Positions 16,927 through 25,535 of a DNA stretch of 64,000 nucleotides are shown here, piece by piece. Every line of letters begins with the position of its first letter. The stretch's first letter is position 1. This stretch comes from Kordiimonadaceae bacterium (GTDB lineage Bacteria; Pseudomonadota; Alphaproteobacteria; Sphingomonadales; Kordiimonadaceae): the NCBI GenBank assembly GCA_017640725.1, contig JAEPQB010000004.1, positions 232,084-296,083 of the forward strand. The letters are read 5' to 3'. A program made the translations under genes and the position numbers. The notes under the pieces are model-generated. The model did not search any database, was not told the DNA's origin, and saw nothing but the letters and a program-made list of their open reading frames with translations.

Positions 16927-18492
16927 CTATTTGGCTGCAGCACGTTTTCGAAGCTGAAGGGCATGGTCCATAATATGGAACACCACATTTTGTTCCATTG
17001 TGCCAGTGGCCAGATGAGCCCAGGGCCCAATTGCGAACAGGCCAACGTCTTCGCCACCGTGAGTCTCACTGCGAGTTGGGACCAGAGCTTGTTGAAGGAA
17101 ATCAACATCTTGTACTTGGTCGTCGGTTAACTCCGGCCTCTCACCGTCTACCGCGCCCGGGCCGTTGTGGTAGCCAAGTGTGGTATAGGGCTTGCCATCA
17201 TTTGCAAGCTCAGGAACGCTGCTAATCAGCGCAATAGGACGGACCAAGCCAAATATCGGATTTCCTCTGCGCGGGTAGCCCGCCATGGTGAAGACGTGGC
17301 TATGATCTGCGGTTACCATGATCAGTGTTTCTGAAAGGTCGACCATCTCCATTGCTTTGCGTACGGCATCTGAAAGTGCGATGGCGTCATTTAATGCACG
17401 CTGTGCATTGCCCATGTGATGCGCATGATCAACACGACCACCTTCAACAAGCAGATAAAAGCCACCGTCATTTTTGGACAGCATTTTGATGGCTGTTTCG
17501 GTCATTTCTGCAAGAGAGGGTTGCACATCAGGTGTTGAAGGGCGCACCTCTCGGTCAAGCTCATAGTCCATATGGCTGTCATCGAACAAACCCAGCAGGC
17601 GGCTGGTATTTTCTATGTCGATAGAAAGCAGGTCGGCCCTGTTGGACACATATGCGGCATTGCTGTCCAGGTCCTGCCATTCTTTCGTGAGGTCACGACC
17701 GTCACTTCTGCGACCGCGCTCAGTGCCTTCTGGCAGAAAATTCCTCCTGCCGCCGCCAAGCGCAACCTCAAGGCCGTTGCCCCCCAGGTCATCAATAATC
17801 TGTTGAGCAATATCACGGCAACCTTCAGTCCCAGATTCTGGCATGTCCGTATCGGTTTCCCAGTTGCGAATAGGAGAAACCGCGTACACAGTCGCTGGTG
17901 TTGCGTGGGTCAGGCGGGCGGTTGAGACAACGCCGGTACTCATGCCAACTTGTTCAGCGTAATAAGTTATTGGTTTCAGGGTGTTTGCCTGAATATTTGT
18001 GCACGAACGCTGTGGCTGCAGTGGCCCGGTATTGATGGCACCCACCCGTGTTTTCACGCCGGTATTGAGTGCCGTGGCAGTGCCTGCGGAGTCCGGCACT
18101 TGTGCATCAACATTGTAGGTCTTGACGAGCGCGGTGTGCGGGAACTGTTCAAAACTAAGATAGCCTTCTTCCCCCGGCCGGCCATTTAACTGTCCTTCCA
18201 GTATGCGAGCCGCAGTAAGAGTGGAAATGCCCATGCCATCGCCGACGAATAAGATGACATTCTTCGCCTGATTGGTATTGGGTTGAACGGCCAGACGGTC
18301 GGCAATTGCTTTTTCGCCTGCTTCCAGCCAGCTCTCTGTCGTGCCCAGCATTTCCAATGTCAGATTGGTTTTAATGGCGGGTTCTTGCGCAGTAGTTGAA
18401 GCGCTCCACATTGGCACCGCAGCAAGTACTGCACCCAGTAGGCTTTTCCGGAACGTTGTGCGCCTTTTGGCGTCAGTTGTTGAGCCGTACAT
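16927..18492 (-). CDS. phoA: Alkaline phosphatase (PhoA family)
   Basis: A 521-aa exported phosphomonoesterase. The N-terminus has a basic stretch and a hydrophobic signal (SLLGAVLAAVPMWSASTTAQ). The family core is intact: FVGDGMGISTL (D85, metal), PDSAGTATALNTGVKT (nucleophile S135), EGGRVDHAHH (metal ligands) and VTADHSHVFTM. It should release phosphate from organic esters in the periplasm or outside the cell. AGAGGA lies 6 nt before the ATG. No convincing Pho box was found upstream, so phosphate control is not shown. Confidence 0.92.
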   Translation of the reverse strand: MYGSTTDAKRRTTFRKSLLGAVLAAVPMWSASTTAQEPAIKTNLTLEMLGTTESWLEAGEKAIADRLAVQPNTNQAKNVILFVGDGMGISTLTAARILEGQLNGRPGEEGYLSFEQFPHTALVKTYNVDAQVPDSAGTATALNTGVKTRVGAINTGPLQPQRSCTNIQANTLKPITYYAEQVGMSTGVVSTARLTHATPATVYAVSPIRNWETDTDMPESGTEGCRDIAQQIIDDLGGNGLEVALGGGRRNFLPEGTERGRRSDGRDLTKEWQDLDSNAAYVSNRADLLSIDIENTSRLLGLFDDSHMDYELDREVRPSTPDVQPSLAEMTETAIKMLSKNDGGFYLLVEGGRVDHAHHMGNAQRALNDAIALSDAVRKAMEMVDLSETLIMVTADHSHVFTMAGYPRRGNPIFGLVRPIALISSVPELANDGKPYTTLGYHNGPGAVDGERPELTDDQVQDVDFLQQALVPTRSETHGGEDVGLFAIGPWAHLATGTMEQNVVFHIMDHALQLRKRAAAK

Positions 18493-18811
18493 ATTGATCC
18501 TCTTGTCGAATTGAACGTCAGGCGTAGCAAGTTAAACTGTTTAAGGAAAGCGTTTTGTCGGGCCTGTACCTGTGACCAAGCATGTACGCAAAACTTGGTG
18601 GACAAATCCATTTTCGATGACGGTTTCGTGAAAGTTGTAAACCCAGCGTTTAGCGGTTTATCGACAGGTCGCAAGTTGCTCTCAGCCCGCCGTGTTTAAC
18701 TTAAAATCATCCTGCAAAACCACCACCTTTATTGTGCAGCCGACGACTAAAGATCGGTTGATAATGAACAGGAACCCCACGACACACAAAACCTAGCGAG
18801 GAGAAAACACA
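18493..18811. other. Divergent intergenic region, phoA / TonB-C gene
   Basis: A 319-bp gene-free stretch that must hold both promoters. I found the two ribosome-binding sites at its ends but no clear Pho box, sigma-54 site or strong palindrome. Confidence 0.5.
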
Positions 18812-19297
18812 ATGAATTTCAAAGCTAAGACGATTACTGCCATGGCTCTAGCCGGTGGAATGGCGCTGACGGGTGCAGCTCAGGCTGACCAATATTCGGG
18901 TCTCGGCGGATGGGCCAACCAGGCAGACAAGTCAGTTGACGACGTGATGGTTTACCCATCTTTTGCTGTCAAACGTGGCTTATCTGGGCGTTCAACGTTC
19001 CGGGTAACTGTTGATAGGTCAGGGGAAGTAATCGAGAGTGACCTAACGGATTTTAGCGGGGATAGGATGCTGAAGAGTGCGGCACGCCGCGTGTTGGAAC
19101 GCGCCGAATTCCCGGCATTGCCAGCCAGTTACAACGATGAATCGCTGACATTCAGCTTGCGGCTGAATTATCTTATCGCCTCGTCTGCGGCAGAAGAGCG
19201 GGCACTGCTTCGTGAAACTGAAGTGCGCGGAGAAGCTGTATCTCGCGGCACCCCAATCGCGGGCCGAATAGCAATTCTGAGCCAAGTTTCAGACTAA
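18812..19297 (+). CDS. Secreted TonB-C-like protein
   Basis: A 161-aa exported protein. The signal peptide is about residues 1-25 (MALAGGMALTGAAQA). The body has SGRSTFRVTVDRSGEVIESDLTD and LKSAARRVLERAEFPALP, the pattern of the TonB C-terminal fold. No N-terminal anchor helix remains after cleavage, so it is not a classical TonB energy transducer. Its role is unknown; stand-alone TonB-C domains are known as periplasmic binding modules. AGGAG lies at good distance from the ATG. Monocistronic. Confidence 0.7.
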   Translation: MNFKAKTITAMALAGGMALTGAAQADQYSGLGGWANQADKSVDDVMVYPSFAVKRGLSGRSTFRVTVDRSGEVIESDLTDFSGDRMLKSAARRVLERAEFPALPASYNDESLTFSLRLNYLIASSAAEERALLRETEVRGEAVSRGTPIAGRIAILSQVSD

Positions 19298-19311
19298 TCT
19301 ACCCAAAACAA

Positions 19312-19337
19312 AAAATGGACCCTATTGGGTCCATTTT
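19312..19337. terminator. Bidirectional intrinsic terminator
   Basis: Perfect 11-bp stem AAAATGGACCC / GGGTCCATTTT with loop TATT, between the convergent TonB-C-like and CoxE genes. Confidence 0.88.
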
Positions 19338-19338
19338 G

Positions 19339-20514
19339 CTATCTGCGAAGTTCTTTCATTGCACCATCAATACCCGAAAGCGTGAGCGGGAACATATTGT
19401 CATGCATGAGTGTTTTCATGATCTGAATTGACTGGCTGTATCGCCAATGCTCTTCGGGAATAGGGTTGAGCCAAACCGCACGGTTGTAGATGTTGTTGAC
19501 CCGGTTCATCCAAACTTCGCCCGACTCTTCGTTCCAGTGCTCGACCGAACCGCCGGGGTAGGTGATTTCATACGGGCTCATGGAAGCATCACCAACGAAA
19601 ATCACTTTGTAGTCGTGCGGGTAGGTGTGAAGCACATCCATAGTCGACATAAAATCGTTGTGGCGTCTGCTGTTGTCTTTCCACACTTTTTCGTAAAGGC
19701 AGTTATGAAAGTAGAAAAACTCCAAGTGCTTAAATTCTGTCCGTGCGGCTGAGAATAGTTCTTCACAAACCTTGATGTGAGGATCCATCGAGCCTCCAAC
19801 ATCAAAAAACAGGAGCAGCTTCACGGCATTGTGGCGCTCCGGAACCATTTGAATGTCCAGATAACCATTGTGAGCGGTAGACTTGATGGTGCCGTCCAGA
19901 TCCAGCTCAGTGGCTTCGCCTTCACGGGCAAACTGGCGCAGCTTTCTAAGCGCTACTTTGATATTGCGGGTACCAAGCTCTACGCTGTCATCAAGGTTTT
20001 TATATTCGCGCTTGTCCCAAACTTTGAGTGCTCGGCCATGACGCCCTTTATCTTGGCCAATTCGAACGCCTTCCGGATTATAACCATAGGCCCCAAAAGG
20101 GCTTTTGCCGGCTGTGCCGATCCATTTGTTGCCACCCTGGTGGCGTTTTTCCTGCTCTTCCAGACGTTTTTTGAGAGTTTCCATGATCTCATCCCAGTCG
20201 CCGAGGGACTTGATCTTCTCCATCTCTTCTTTGCTGAGGTAAAGTTCCGCCAGTTTTTCCAGCCATTCTTTCGGAATTTCAGCTGTTTCATCATCAGCAA
20301 TGAACTCAATGCCTTCGAATACTTTACCGAACACCCGGTCAAATTTGTCCAGATTGCCTTCGTCTTTCACAAACGCGGACCTGGACAAGTAATAGAAATC
20401 GTTGACGCTGTAATCCGCGCAGCCGGCTTCCATGGCCTCCATCAAGGTCAAATATTCCTTGATGCTGACAGGAATGCCGTTTTCCTTGAGCGCATAGAAA
20501 AAATTGGTGAACAT
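19339..20514 (-). CDS. CoxE-like VWA-domain protein
   Basis: A 391-aa cytosolic protein of the CoxE/VWA family that works with MoxR-type AAA+ ATPases as a chaperone pair, often for metal-enzyme maturation. The N-terminal half contains DFYYLSRSAFVKDEGNLDKFDRVF, and the VWA domain occupies the C-terminal half. The MIDAS-like segment reads LLFFDVGGSMDPH, with Gly at the first Ser position of the usual D-x-S-x-S, as often seen in this subfamily. The partner ATPase gene lies directly upstream, 16 nt away. The client protein is unknown. Confidence 0.85.
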   Translation of the reverse strand: MFTNFFYALKENGIPVSIKEYLTLMEAMEAGCADYSVNDFYYLSRSAFVKDEGNLDKFDRVFGKVFEGIEFIADDETAEIPKEWLEKLAELYLSKEEMEKIKSLGDWDEIMETLKKRLEEQEKRHQGGNKWIGTAGKSPFGAYGYNPEGVRIGQDKGRHGRALKVWDKREYKNLDDSVELGTRNIKVALRKLRQFAREGEATELDLDGTIKSTAHNGYLDIQMVPERHNAVKLLLFFDVGGSMDPHIKVCEELFSAARTEFKHLEFFYFHNCLYEKVWKDNSRRHNDFMSTMDVLHTYPHDYKVIFVGDASMSPYEITYPGGSVEHWNEESGEVWMNRVNNIYNRAVWLNPIPEEHWRYSQSIQIMKTLMHDNMFPLTLSGIDGAMKELRR

Positions 20515-20530
20515 GCTGCGTCCTTTGGGA

Positions 20531-21376
20531 TTAAGACGTTTTTCTGCGGTTCATAAATGCAAGGCGTTCAAACAGATGTACGTCTTGCTCATTTTTGAGC
20601 AAAGCGCCGTGCAGAGGCGGTATCAAGCTATTTGGGTCTTTTGATTTCAACACTTCCTCAGGAAGTTCTTCGGCCATCAAAAGCTTAAGCCAATCAAGTA
20701 GTTCGCTCGTTGAAGGCTTTTTCTTCAAGCCAGGCACTTCGCGGATTTCGAAAAAGATGTTCAGAGCCTGAGTTACCAGTTTCCTTGAAATATCCGGGTA
20801 GTGAACGTCGATAATCTCTTTCATTGTTTCTTCATCGGGGAACTTGATGAAGTGGAAGAAACAGCGACGCAGAAAGGCGTCTGGCAATTCTTTTTCATTG
20901 TTGGACGTAATGATAACAATAGGGCGATTAACTGCTCTAATAGTCTCGCCGGTTTCATAGACATGAAACTCCATTCGGTCGAGCTCGAGCAGCAGGTCAT
21001 TTGGAAATTCGATGTCAGCCTTGTCAATTTCGTCAATCAACAAAACCGGTGTTTTCTCGCTTGTGAAGGCTTCCCACAACTTACCTTTTTTAATGTAGTT
21101 GCGGATGTCTTTAACTTTTTCATCACCCAATTGACTGTCCCGCAAGCGCGACACGGCGTCATACTCATACAAGCCTTGCTGGGCTTTAGTTGTGGACTTA
21201 ATGTGCCATTCGATCAGTTCCACCCCAAAAGCTTCCGCTACTTCATGTGCCAACACGGTTTTGCCCGTGCCCGGCTCGCCTTTAATAAGAAGAGGGCGGC
21301 GCAAAGTTGCCGCTGCGTTGACTGCGACCTTCAGGTCTTCTGTAGCAACATAATTGTCGGTGCCTGCAAACTGCAT
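20531..21376 (-). CDS. MoxR-family AAA+ ATPase
   Basis: A 281-aa ATPase. Walker A GEPGTGKT (33-40), Walker B VLLIDEID (111-118), sensor 1 IVIITSNNEKELPDAFLRRC with the arginine finger, and a C-terminal lid with KPSTSELLDWLKLL identify the MoxR branch. ATG 21376 is chosen because GGGAG lies 9 nt upstream of it; the ATG at 21382 would be only 3 nt from that site. It forms an operon with the CoxE/VWA gene downstream. The pair is commonly involved in assembling metal-containing or multi-subunit enzymes. Confidence 0.9.
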   Translation of the reverse strand: MQFAGTDNYVATEDLKVAVNAAATLRRPLLIKGEPGTGKTVLAHEVAEAFGVELIEWHIKSTTKAQQGLYEYDAVSRLRDSQLGDEKVKDIRNYIKKGKLWEAFTSEKTPVLLIDEIDKADIEFPNDLLLELDRMEFHVYETGETIRAVNRPIVIITSNNEKELPDAFLRRCFFHFIKFPDEETMKEIIDVHYPDISRKLVTQALNIFFEIREVPGLKKKPSTSELLDWLKLLMAEELPEEVLKSKDPNSLIPPLHGALLKNEQDVHLFERLAFMNRRKTS

Positions 21377-21564
21377 GGACATATACTCCCGAGAGAATTT
21401 TACTTCAGCTAGACATAGCGCGATGCCAGCCTTTGTCCAACAATTGGCGCAAATTCCCGTTTGGTATTCAACGGTTGGATAACACAAGCAAAAACACCTC
21501 GCCCTGATACCCAATGTTGGGCGCAAAGCAAGCTTATGGTGCCGGTTAGGCACTGGCCTTTAAA

Positions 21565-21590
21565 TAGGCCGCGTGTTAGGCCGCGGCCTA
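21565..21590 (-). terminator. Hairpin at the end of flaG
   Basis: TAGGCCGCG / CGCGGCCTA, a 9-bp stem that includes the flaG stop codon; on the minus strand a short T-rich stretch (TATTT) follows. Probable terminator. Confidence 0.6.
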
Positions 21591-22010
21591 AATGGTGTCG
21601 TCTACAATCAGACCTTCTTCTAAGCCTCTGTAATAAGACAGAAACTTCAGAATGTTCTCTGGCGGGAATTGCCTAAGCACTTCGCCGGATTCGTCGTCTA
21701 CACTGTAGTAAACAAAGCGACCTGTTTCGTCGTCTTTGTCGATGCGCAAGCGTGTGTTTGGCAATTGTTCAAATTCCGGTATAAATTCTTCAATTGCTTC
21801 TGCAGCTTGCTCCAATGGATCCCGTTCCACTTCTTCAGCGACTTTATCAATAGTATTTCCGCTAAAGCCAGTCACGGGTGCCTTTGGTTCTGGTGGCGGC
21901 GCCACTTCGGTCGGTACGCGTTCAACGCTGTCTGACCCTGGGGCGCGCGAGGTGGTTTGACGCAGGTTTAATACCTGGGCTCCTCCACTACTGCTTCCAA
22001 CTTCAGTCAT
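21588..22010 (-). CDS. flaG: FlaG family flagellar protein
   Basis: A 140-aa cytosolic protein. The N-terminal 80 residues are polar, Pro/Glu-rich and low in complexity; the FlaG domain is at the C-terminus (RLRIDKDDETGRFVYYSVDD, GEVLRQFPPENILKFLSYY). FlaG proteins affect filament length and sit beside flagellin genes, as here (131 nt downstream of a flagellin). It is translated from an ATG with GGAAC upstream and closed by a hairpin overlapping its stop. Confidence 0.85.
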   Translation of the reverse strand: MTEVGSSSGGAQVLNLRQTTSRAPGSDSVERVPTEVAPPPEPKAPVTGFSGNTIDKVAEEVERDPLEQAAEAIEEFIPEFEQLPNTRLRIDKDDETGRFVYYSVDDESGEVLRQFPPENILKFLSYYRGLEEGLIVDDTI

Positions 22011-22141
22011 CGTTCCACTCCGAACGTGTTCTTAAATCAATCCGGCGATTTCTAAGGGCAAATCCTTTGATAGTCAGCCGGGGTTAAGTCCGATTTTTAT
22101 AGGCCTGGGCGAGCTCCCGAGGAGCCCACCCAGATCTGCTT

Positions 22142-22969
22142 TTATCGGAAGAGTCCAAGGACAGTCGACGGAGCCTGATTGGCGATCGACAAGGCCTGTA
22201 GACCCAGCTGCTGTCGCACCTGCAAGGCCTGCAAGTTCGCAGATTCACTCGCGAGGTCAGCGTCAACCAAGTTACCGATACCAACTTCAATTGCGTCAGA
22301 AAGCTGAGTCACGAAAGTAGACTGCAGATCAATACGCGAAGCACCGGAACCAAGCTGTGACAGAGCTGTGTTCACGTTGGAAATAGAAGACTCAATGTTT
22401 TCCACAGCAGTTGATGCAGCAGCTGCTGTACCAATTGACTGTGTCGCAGTAATTGTAACGTTACCGCCACCAAGAGACAGATCTTGAGCCTGGATCGAAA
22501 TCACATTGCTACCTGTGTCGTTGGTAATTGCGACAACTGAGTCACCGCCGCTCTCCACAACGTTTGTACCGTTAAACTCTGCGTTTGATACGATCGAAGT
22601 GATCTGGTCACGCAGCTGGGTAAAGTCGTTGTTAAGAGCGTCACGGCTTGCCGTGTCAAGGCCACTATCTTTTGCAGCCACTGCTTTTTCCTTCAGGTCA
22701 ATCAGAAGGTCAGAAACAGCTTCGCCTGCAGCGATAGCAACGTCGATAGTTGAAGATGCACGGTCAAGAGAAGATTGTACCGCATTCAAACCTGCCACGT
22801 CGCCGCGGAGTGTTTGTGCGATAGCGAAGGTTGCAGCATCGTCTTTTGCCGACGACACTTCCAGACCCGTGTTAATACGGTTCTGAGTAGTGCTTAGTTC
22901 TGTGGTGGTTCTATTAAGGTTTTGCAGGGCAGCAAACGCACCTGCATTGGTGTTAACCGAAAAAGCCAT
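22142..22969 (-). CDS. Flagellin (copy 1)
   Basis: A 275-aa short flagellin: N-terminal D0/D1 helices (MAFSVNTNAGAFAALQNLN, the TGLEVSSAKDDAA turn), a small central region with EFNGTNVVESGGD, and C-terminal helices ending LQALSIANQAPSTVLGLFR. The variable outer domains are almost absent, as in Caulobacter-type flagellins. It should be exported by the flagellar type III system, assembled into the filament and probably glycosylated by the FlmG-like enzyme. A sigma-54 promoter lies about 70 bp upstream. It is close in sequence to copy 3. Confidence 0.95.
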   Translation of the reverse strand: MAFSVNTNAGAFAALQNLNRTTTELSTTQNRINTGLEVSSAKDDAATFAIAQTLRGDVAGLNAVQSSLDRASSTIDVAIAAGEAVSDLLIDLKEKAVAAKDSGLDTASRDALNNDFTQLRDQITSIVSNAEFNGTNVVESGGDSVVAITNDTGSNVISIQAQDLSLGGGNVTITATQSIGTAAAASTAVENIESSISNVNTALSQLGSGASRIDLQSTFVTQLSDAIEVGIGNLVDADLASESANLQALQVRQQLGLQALSIANQAPSTVLGLFR

Positions 22970-23039
22970 TTTGCTTCTCCTTTTTGGAGTTTATATCGAG
23001 CTTTTTGCTCGTCAGGACTTTTTGTCCCGACAGCATATC

Positions 23040-23055
23040 TGCAATTAAAGTGCCA
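23040..23055 (-). promoter_or_regulatory. Sigma-54 promoter of flagellin copy 1
   Basis: On the minus strand TGGCAC-TTTAA-TTGCA, an exact match to the -24/-12 consensus, about 70 bp upstream of the flagellin start. Confidence 0.85.
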
Positions 23056-23148
23056 AAAAGGGAAATTTCTGCCGACCTCATAAGCATATGTAATTGCTAC
23101 ATGAATCGAAAAATTAGTAAAATGGGGCGACTATGCTTCCATAGGCAT

Positions 23149-23169
23149 TTTTTGCCGACCCGGCAAAAA
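23149..23169. promoter_or_regulatory. TGCCG palindrome, candidate enhancer
   Basis: TTTTTGCCG and CGGCAAAAA separated by 3 nt, a perfect 9-bp inverted repeat about 95 bp upstream of the sigma-54 promoter of flagellin copy 1. Its position and CGGCAA core suit an enhancer for an FlbD-like activator; the activator identity is inference. Confidence 0.5.
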
Positions 23170-23206
23170 GAGACCACCCGGTAGCAACAAATACGGCAAA
23201 ATTTGC

Positions 23207-23228
23207 CTGGTGGGCCGAAACCCACCAG
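23207..23228 (-). terminator. Hairpin after flagellin copy 2
   Basis: Perfect 8-bp stem CTGGTGGG / CCCACCAG with a 6-nt loop, 10 nt beyond the stop of copy 2. On the minus strand the following sequence has only a short T-run, so it is a probable terminator or mRNA-stabilising stem. Confidence 0.55.
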
Positions 23229-23237
23229 ACAGCGCTT

Positions 23238-24065
23238 TTATTGGAATAATCCGGTGACCGCCTGCGGCGCCTGGTTGGCAATAGACAAGGCCTGAAGGCC
23301 GAGCTGTTGCTTCACCTGAAGCGCCTGAAGGTTGGCAGATTCTTTTGCAAGATCTGCATCCACCAAATTACCAATACCAACTTCGATCGCGTCCCGAAGG
23401 CGTGCGACAAAGCTGGCCTGCAATTCAAGGCGGTTCGCACCGGAACCCAAACGCGACAATGTGGTGTTCACATTGGCGATTGAACTTTCGATGTTTTCTA
23501 CCGCGGTGGAAGCCGCTGCGGCCGTTCCGATCGATTGAGTGGCGGTAATCGTAACATTGGCTCCGCCTAGTGAGAGATCCTGAGCTGCGATCGAGATCGA
23601 GTTGGATCCGTCGTCGTTGGTAATAGCAACGATACTATCGCCACCACTTTCCACGACATTGGTACCATTGAACTCTGCGTTTGATACGATCGAGTTGATC
23701 TGGTTGCGCAGTTGGCCAAAGTCATTGTCCAACGACTCGCGGCTTGCCGTATCAAGACCTGAGTCTTTTGCAGCAACCGCTTTTTCTTTCATTTCGATAA
23801 GAAGGTCCGACACAGCTTCACCGGCAGCAATAGCAACATCAATGGTCGACAACGCCCTGTCGATCGAGCTTGTGGCGGCACGAATGCCGGACACATCTGC
23901 CCGCAGAGTTTGCGCAATTGCGAAAATCGCACTGTTGTCTTTCGATGAAGCCACTGAAAGCCCCGTATTAATTGCAGTTTGAACTTGTTCCAGTTCTGCA
24001 GATGTCCGGTTCAGGTTTTGAAGTGCGTCCAGCGCTGCAGCGTTAGTGTTCACTGAAAAAGTCAT
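23238..24065 (-). CDS. Flagellin (copy 2)
   Basis: A 275-aa short flagellin, the most divergent of the three clustered copies. It begins MTFSVNTNAAALDALQNLN and ends LQALSIANQAPQAVTGLFQ. The D0/D1 helices are intact; the D1 turn reads TGLSVASSKDNSA and the central region EFNGTNVVESGGD. Differences from copies 1 and 3 are spread along the helices (for example TLRADVSGIRAATSSIDRALS), so it may occupy its own zone of the filament. It has its own sigma-54 promoter about 60 bp upstream. Confidence 0.95.
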   Translation of the reverse strand: MTFSVNTNAAALDALQNLNRTSAELEQVQTAINTGLSVASSKDNSAIFAIAQTLRADVSGIRAATSSIDRALSTIDVAIAAGEAVSDLLIEMKEKAVAAKDSGLDTASRESLDNDFGQLRNQINSIVSNAEFNGTNVVESGGDSIVAITNDDGSNSISIAAQDLSLGGANVTITATQSIGTAAAASTAVENIESSIANVNTTLSRLGSGANRLELQASFVARLRDAIEVGIGNLVDADLAKESANLQALQVKQQLGLQALSIANQAPQAVTGLFQ

Positions 24066-24122
24066 GTGTCGTCTCCTTTTGAGAATATAAATATGAGCCT
24101 TTCTGCTCTTAGCGCCCTATAG

Positions 24123-24138
24123 CGCAAGGAGTGTGCCA
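24123..24138 (-). promoter_or_regulatory. Sigma-54 promoter of flagellin copy 2
   Basis: Minus strand TGGCAC-ACTCC-TTGCG: perfect -24, -12 with the invariant GC. A TTTGCCG motif lies about 100 bp further upstream (24238-24244). Confidence 0.8.
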
Positions 24139-24303
24139 CGCTAAGTCGTTGAAAAGGCGTGATAAAAAGAGGGCTGAATCGAAACTAGGCAATAAAAGGA
24201 GAAGAGAGACGGAAAGATGTGCCAGCCATGGGAGAAATTTGCCGCCCCTTTCAGGGCAGGGGGTGGCCGCCGATAGACGGTATTTGGGCTACTAACTATG
24301 CAT

Positions 24304-24328
24304 AAAAAAAGGGCCCCGAAGGGCCCTT
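24304..24328 (-). terminator. Intrinsic terminator of flagellin copy 3
   Basis: Stem AAGGGCCC / GGGCCCTT around CGAA; on the minus strand it is followed by a run of seven T. It ends 27 bp after the stop of copy 3. Confidence 0.85.
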
Positions 24329-24354
24329 AAAGGTGAGTTCTCTTATGGAACTAC

Positions 24355-25182
24355 TTACCCGAATAGGGATAGAACTGTACTCGGTGCCTGGTTGGCAATC
24401 GATAGTGCCTGTAAGCCAAGCTGCTGTTTCACCTGCAAGGACTGCAAGTCCGCACTTGCCTGGGCAAGGTCAGCGTCCACCAAGTTACCGATACCAACTT
24501 CAATGGCGTCGGAAAGCTGATTTACGAAGGTTGCCTGAAGTTCTAGACGTGCAGCACCGGAACCAAGTTGTGAAAGAGCTGTGTTAACATTGGATATCGA
24601 AGATTCAATGTTTTCAACCGCTGTAGAAGCAGCTGCAGCTGTTCCAATCGATTGTGTTGAAGTGATTGTAACGTTACCTCCGCCAAGTGACAGGTCCTGC
24701 GAGGCGATAGAGATAACATTGCTACCGGTGTCATTCGTAATTGCAACGATGGCATCGCCGCCGTTTTCAACCACATTTGTACCGTTGAATTCTGCGTTCG
24801 AAACAATCGATGTAATCTGATCACGCAACTGGCCAAAGTCGTTGTTGAGGGCGTCGCGGCTGGCAGTATCAAGACCACTGTCTTTTGCTGCCACTGCTTT
24901 TTCCTTCAGGTCAATCAAAAGGTCAGAAACGGCTTCACCTGCCGCAATTGCGACGTCGATAGTTGAAGAGGCGCGGTCAAGAGATGATTGCACCGCATTC
25001 AAACCAGACACGTCACCGCGCAGAGTTTGCGCAATAGCGAAGGTTGCGGCGTCATCCTTCGCGGATGAAACAGCCAAACCAGTGTTAATCTGGGTCTGAA
25101 CGGTATTAAGCTGACGGGTAGTTTCGTTGAGGTTTTGCAGGGCTGCAAACGCACCTGCATTGGTGTTTACTGAAAACGCCAT
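24355..25182 (-). CDS. Flagellin (copy 3)
   Basis: A 275-aa short flagellin, very like copy 1 over long stretches (for example TFAIAQTLRGDVSGLNAVQS and the segment LDRASSTIDVAIAAGEAVSD). The centre reads EFNGTNVVENGGD and the C-terminus LQALSIANQAPSTVLSLFG. The close match to copy 1 suggests recent duplication or gene conversion. A sigma-54 promoter lies about 75 bp upstream and a strong terminator downstream, so it is transcribed on its own. Confidence 0.95.
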   Translation of the reverse strand: MAFSVNTNAGAFAALQNLNETTRQLNTVQTQINTGLAVSSAKDDAATFAIAQTLRGDVSGLNAVQSSLDRASSTIDVAIAAGEAVSDLLIDLKEKAVAAKDSGLDTASRDALNNDFGQLRDQITSIVSNAEFNGTNVVENGGDAIVAITNDTGSNVISIASQDLSLGGGNVTITSTQSIGTAAAASTAVENIESSISNVNTALSQLGSGAARLELQATFVNQLSDAIEVGIGNLVDADLAQASADLQSLQVKQQLGLQALSIANQAPSTVLSLFG

Positions 25183-25254
25183 ATTGGTTCTCCATTCTGA
25201 GATCTATGTTGAGCCTTTTGCTCGTGGAGGCCTTTTGCTTCCGGCTATTCTCCA

Positions 25255-25270
25255 TGCGGAAGCCGTGCCA
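25255..25270 (-). promoter_or_regulatory. Sigma-54 promoter of flagellin copy 3
   Basis: Minus strand TGGCAC-GGCTT-CCGCA: perfect -24; the -12 keeps GC but departs from TT, so it may be weaker than that of copy 1. Confidence 0.7.
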
Positions 25271-25368
25271 ATTTTGCCGAGTGACGTCCAAAAAACTAGT
25301 AAGCCCTAGAAAATAAAGAGAAAAATACACTCATTGGAACAAGAGGCTTGATGCACTGCGAATATCTT

Positions 25369-25385
25369 CCCGGCAAAAAATGCCC
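25369..25385. promoter_or_regulatory. CCCGGCA...TGCCC palindrome, candidate enhancer
   Basis: GGCA-AAAAA-TGCC preceded by CCC, about 100 bp upstream of the copy 3 sigma-54 promoter, the same distance as the palindrome of copy 1. Confidence 0.45.
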
Positions 25386-25480
25386 AATAGATAAAATTTT
25401 AATAAAATTGATAGGAAAATTTTTCCCCACCAGGAAAATTATGCCGAGTGGGTTGTGAGCGGATGAGTTTATGGGATGCT

Positions 25481-25498
25481 GCCCTGCATTAGCAGGGC
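25481..25498 (-). terminator. Hairpin after flaF
   Basis: Perfect 7-bp stem GCCCTGC / GCAGGGC with loop ATTA, 38 nt past the flaF stop. No T-run follows on the minus strand, so this is a possible terminator or 3' stabilising stem only. Confidence 0.4.
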
Positions 25499-25535
25499 GC
25501 AATTGGGGTCAAAGTCGGGGCGTTTAGGTAGCTTT

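Larger units (their letters stand above)
25183..25535. other. Gene-free region between flaF and flagellin copy 3
   Basis: A 353-bp stretch holding the sigma-54 promoter of copy 3 (25255-25270), a GGCA-AAAAA-TGCC palindrome (25369-25385), an AT-rich block (about 25385-25440), and a perfect 7-bp hairpin GCCCTGC / GCAGGGC (25481-25498) after flaF. No open frame of interest is seen. Confidence 0.6.

Noticed and set aside
18493..18811. Pho box for the alkaline phosphatase
   Set aside because: No pair of CTGTCAT-like repeats at the required spacing was found.
19777..20556. 259-aa plus-strand frame
   Set aside because: It is antisense to the CoxE-like gene, with hydrophobic residues but no family pattern.
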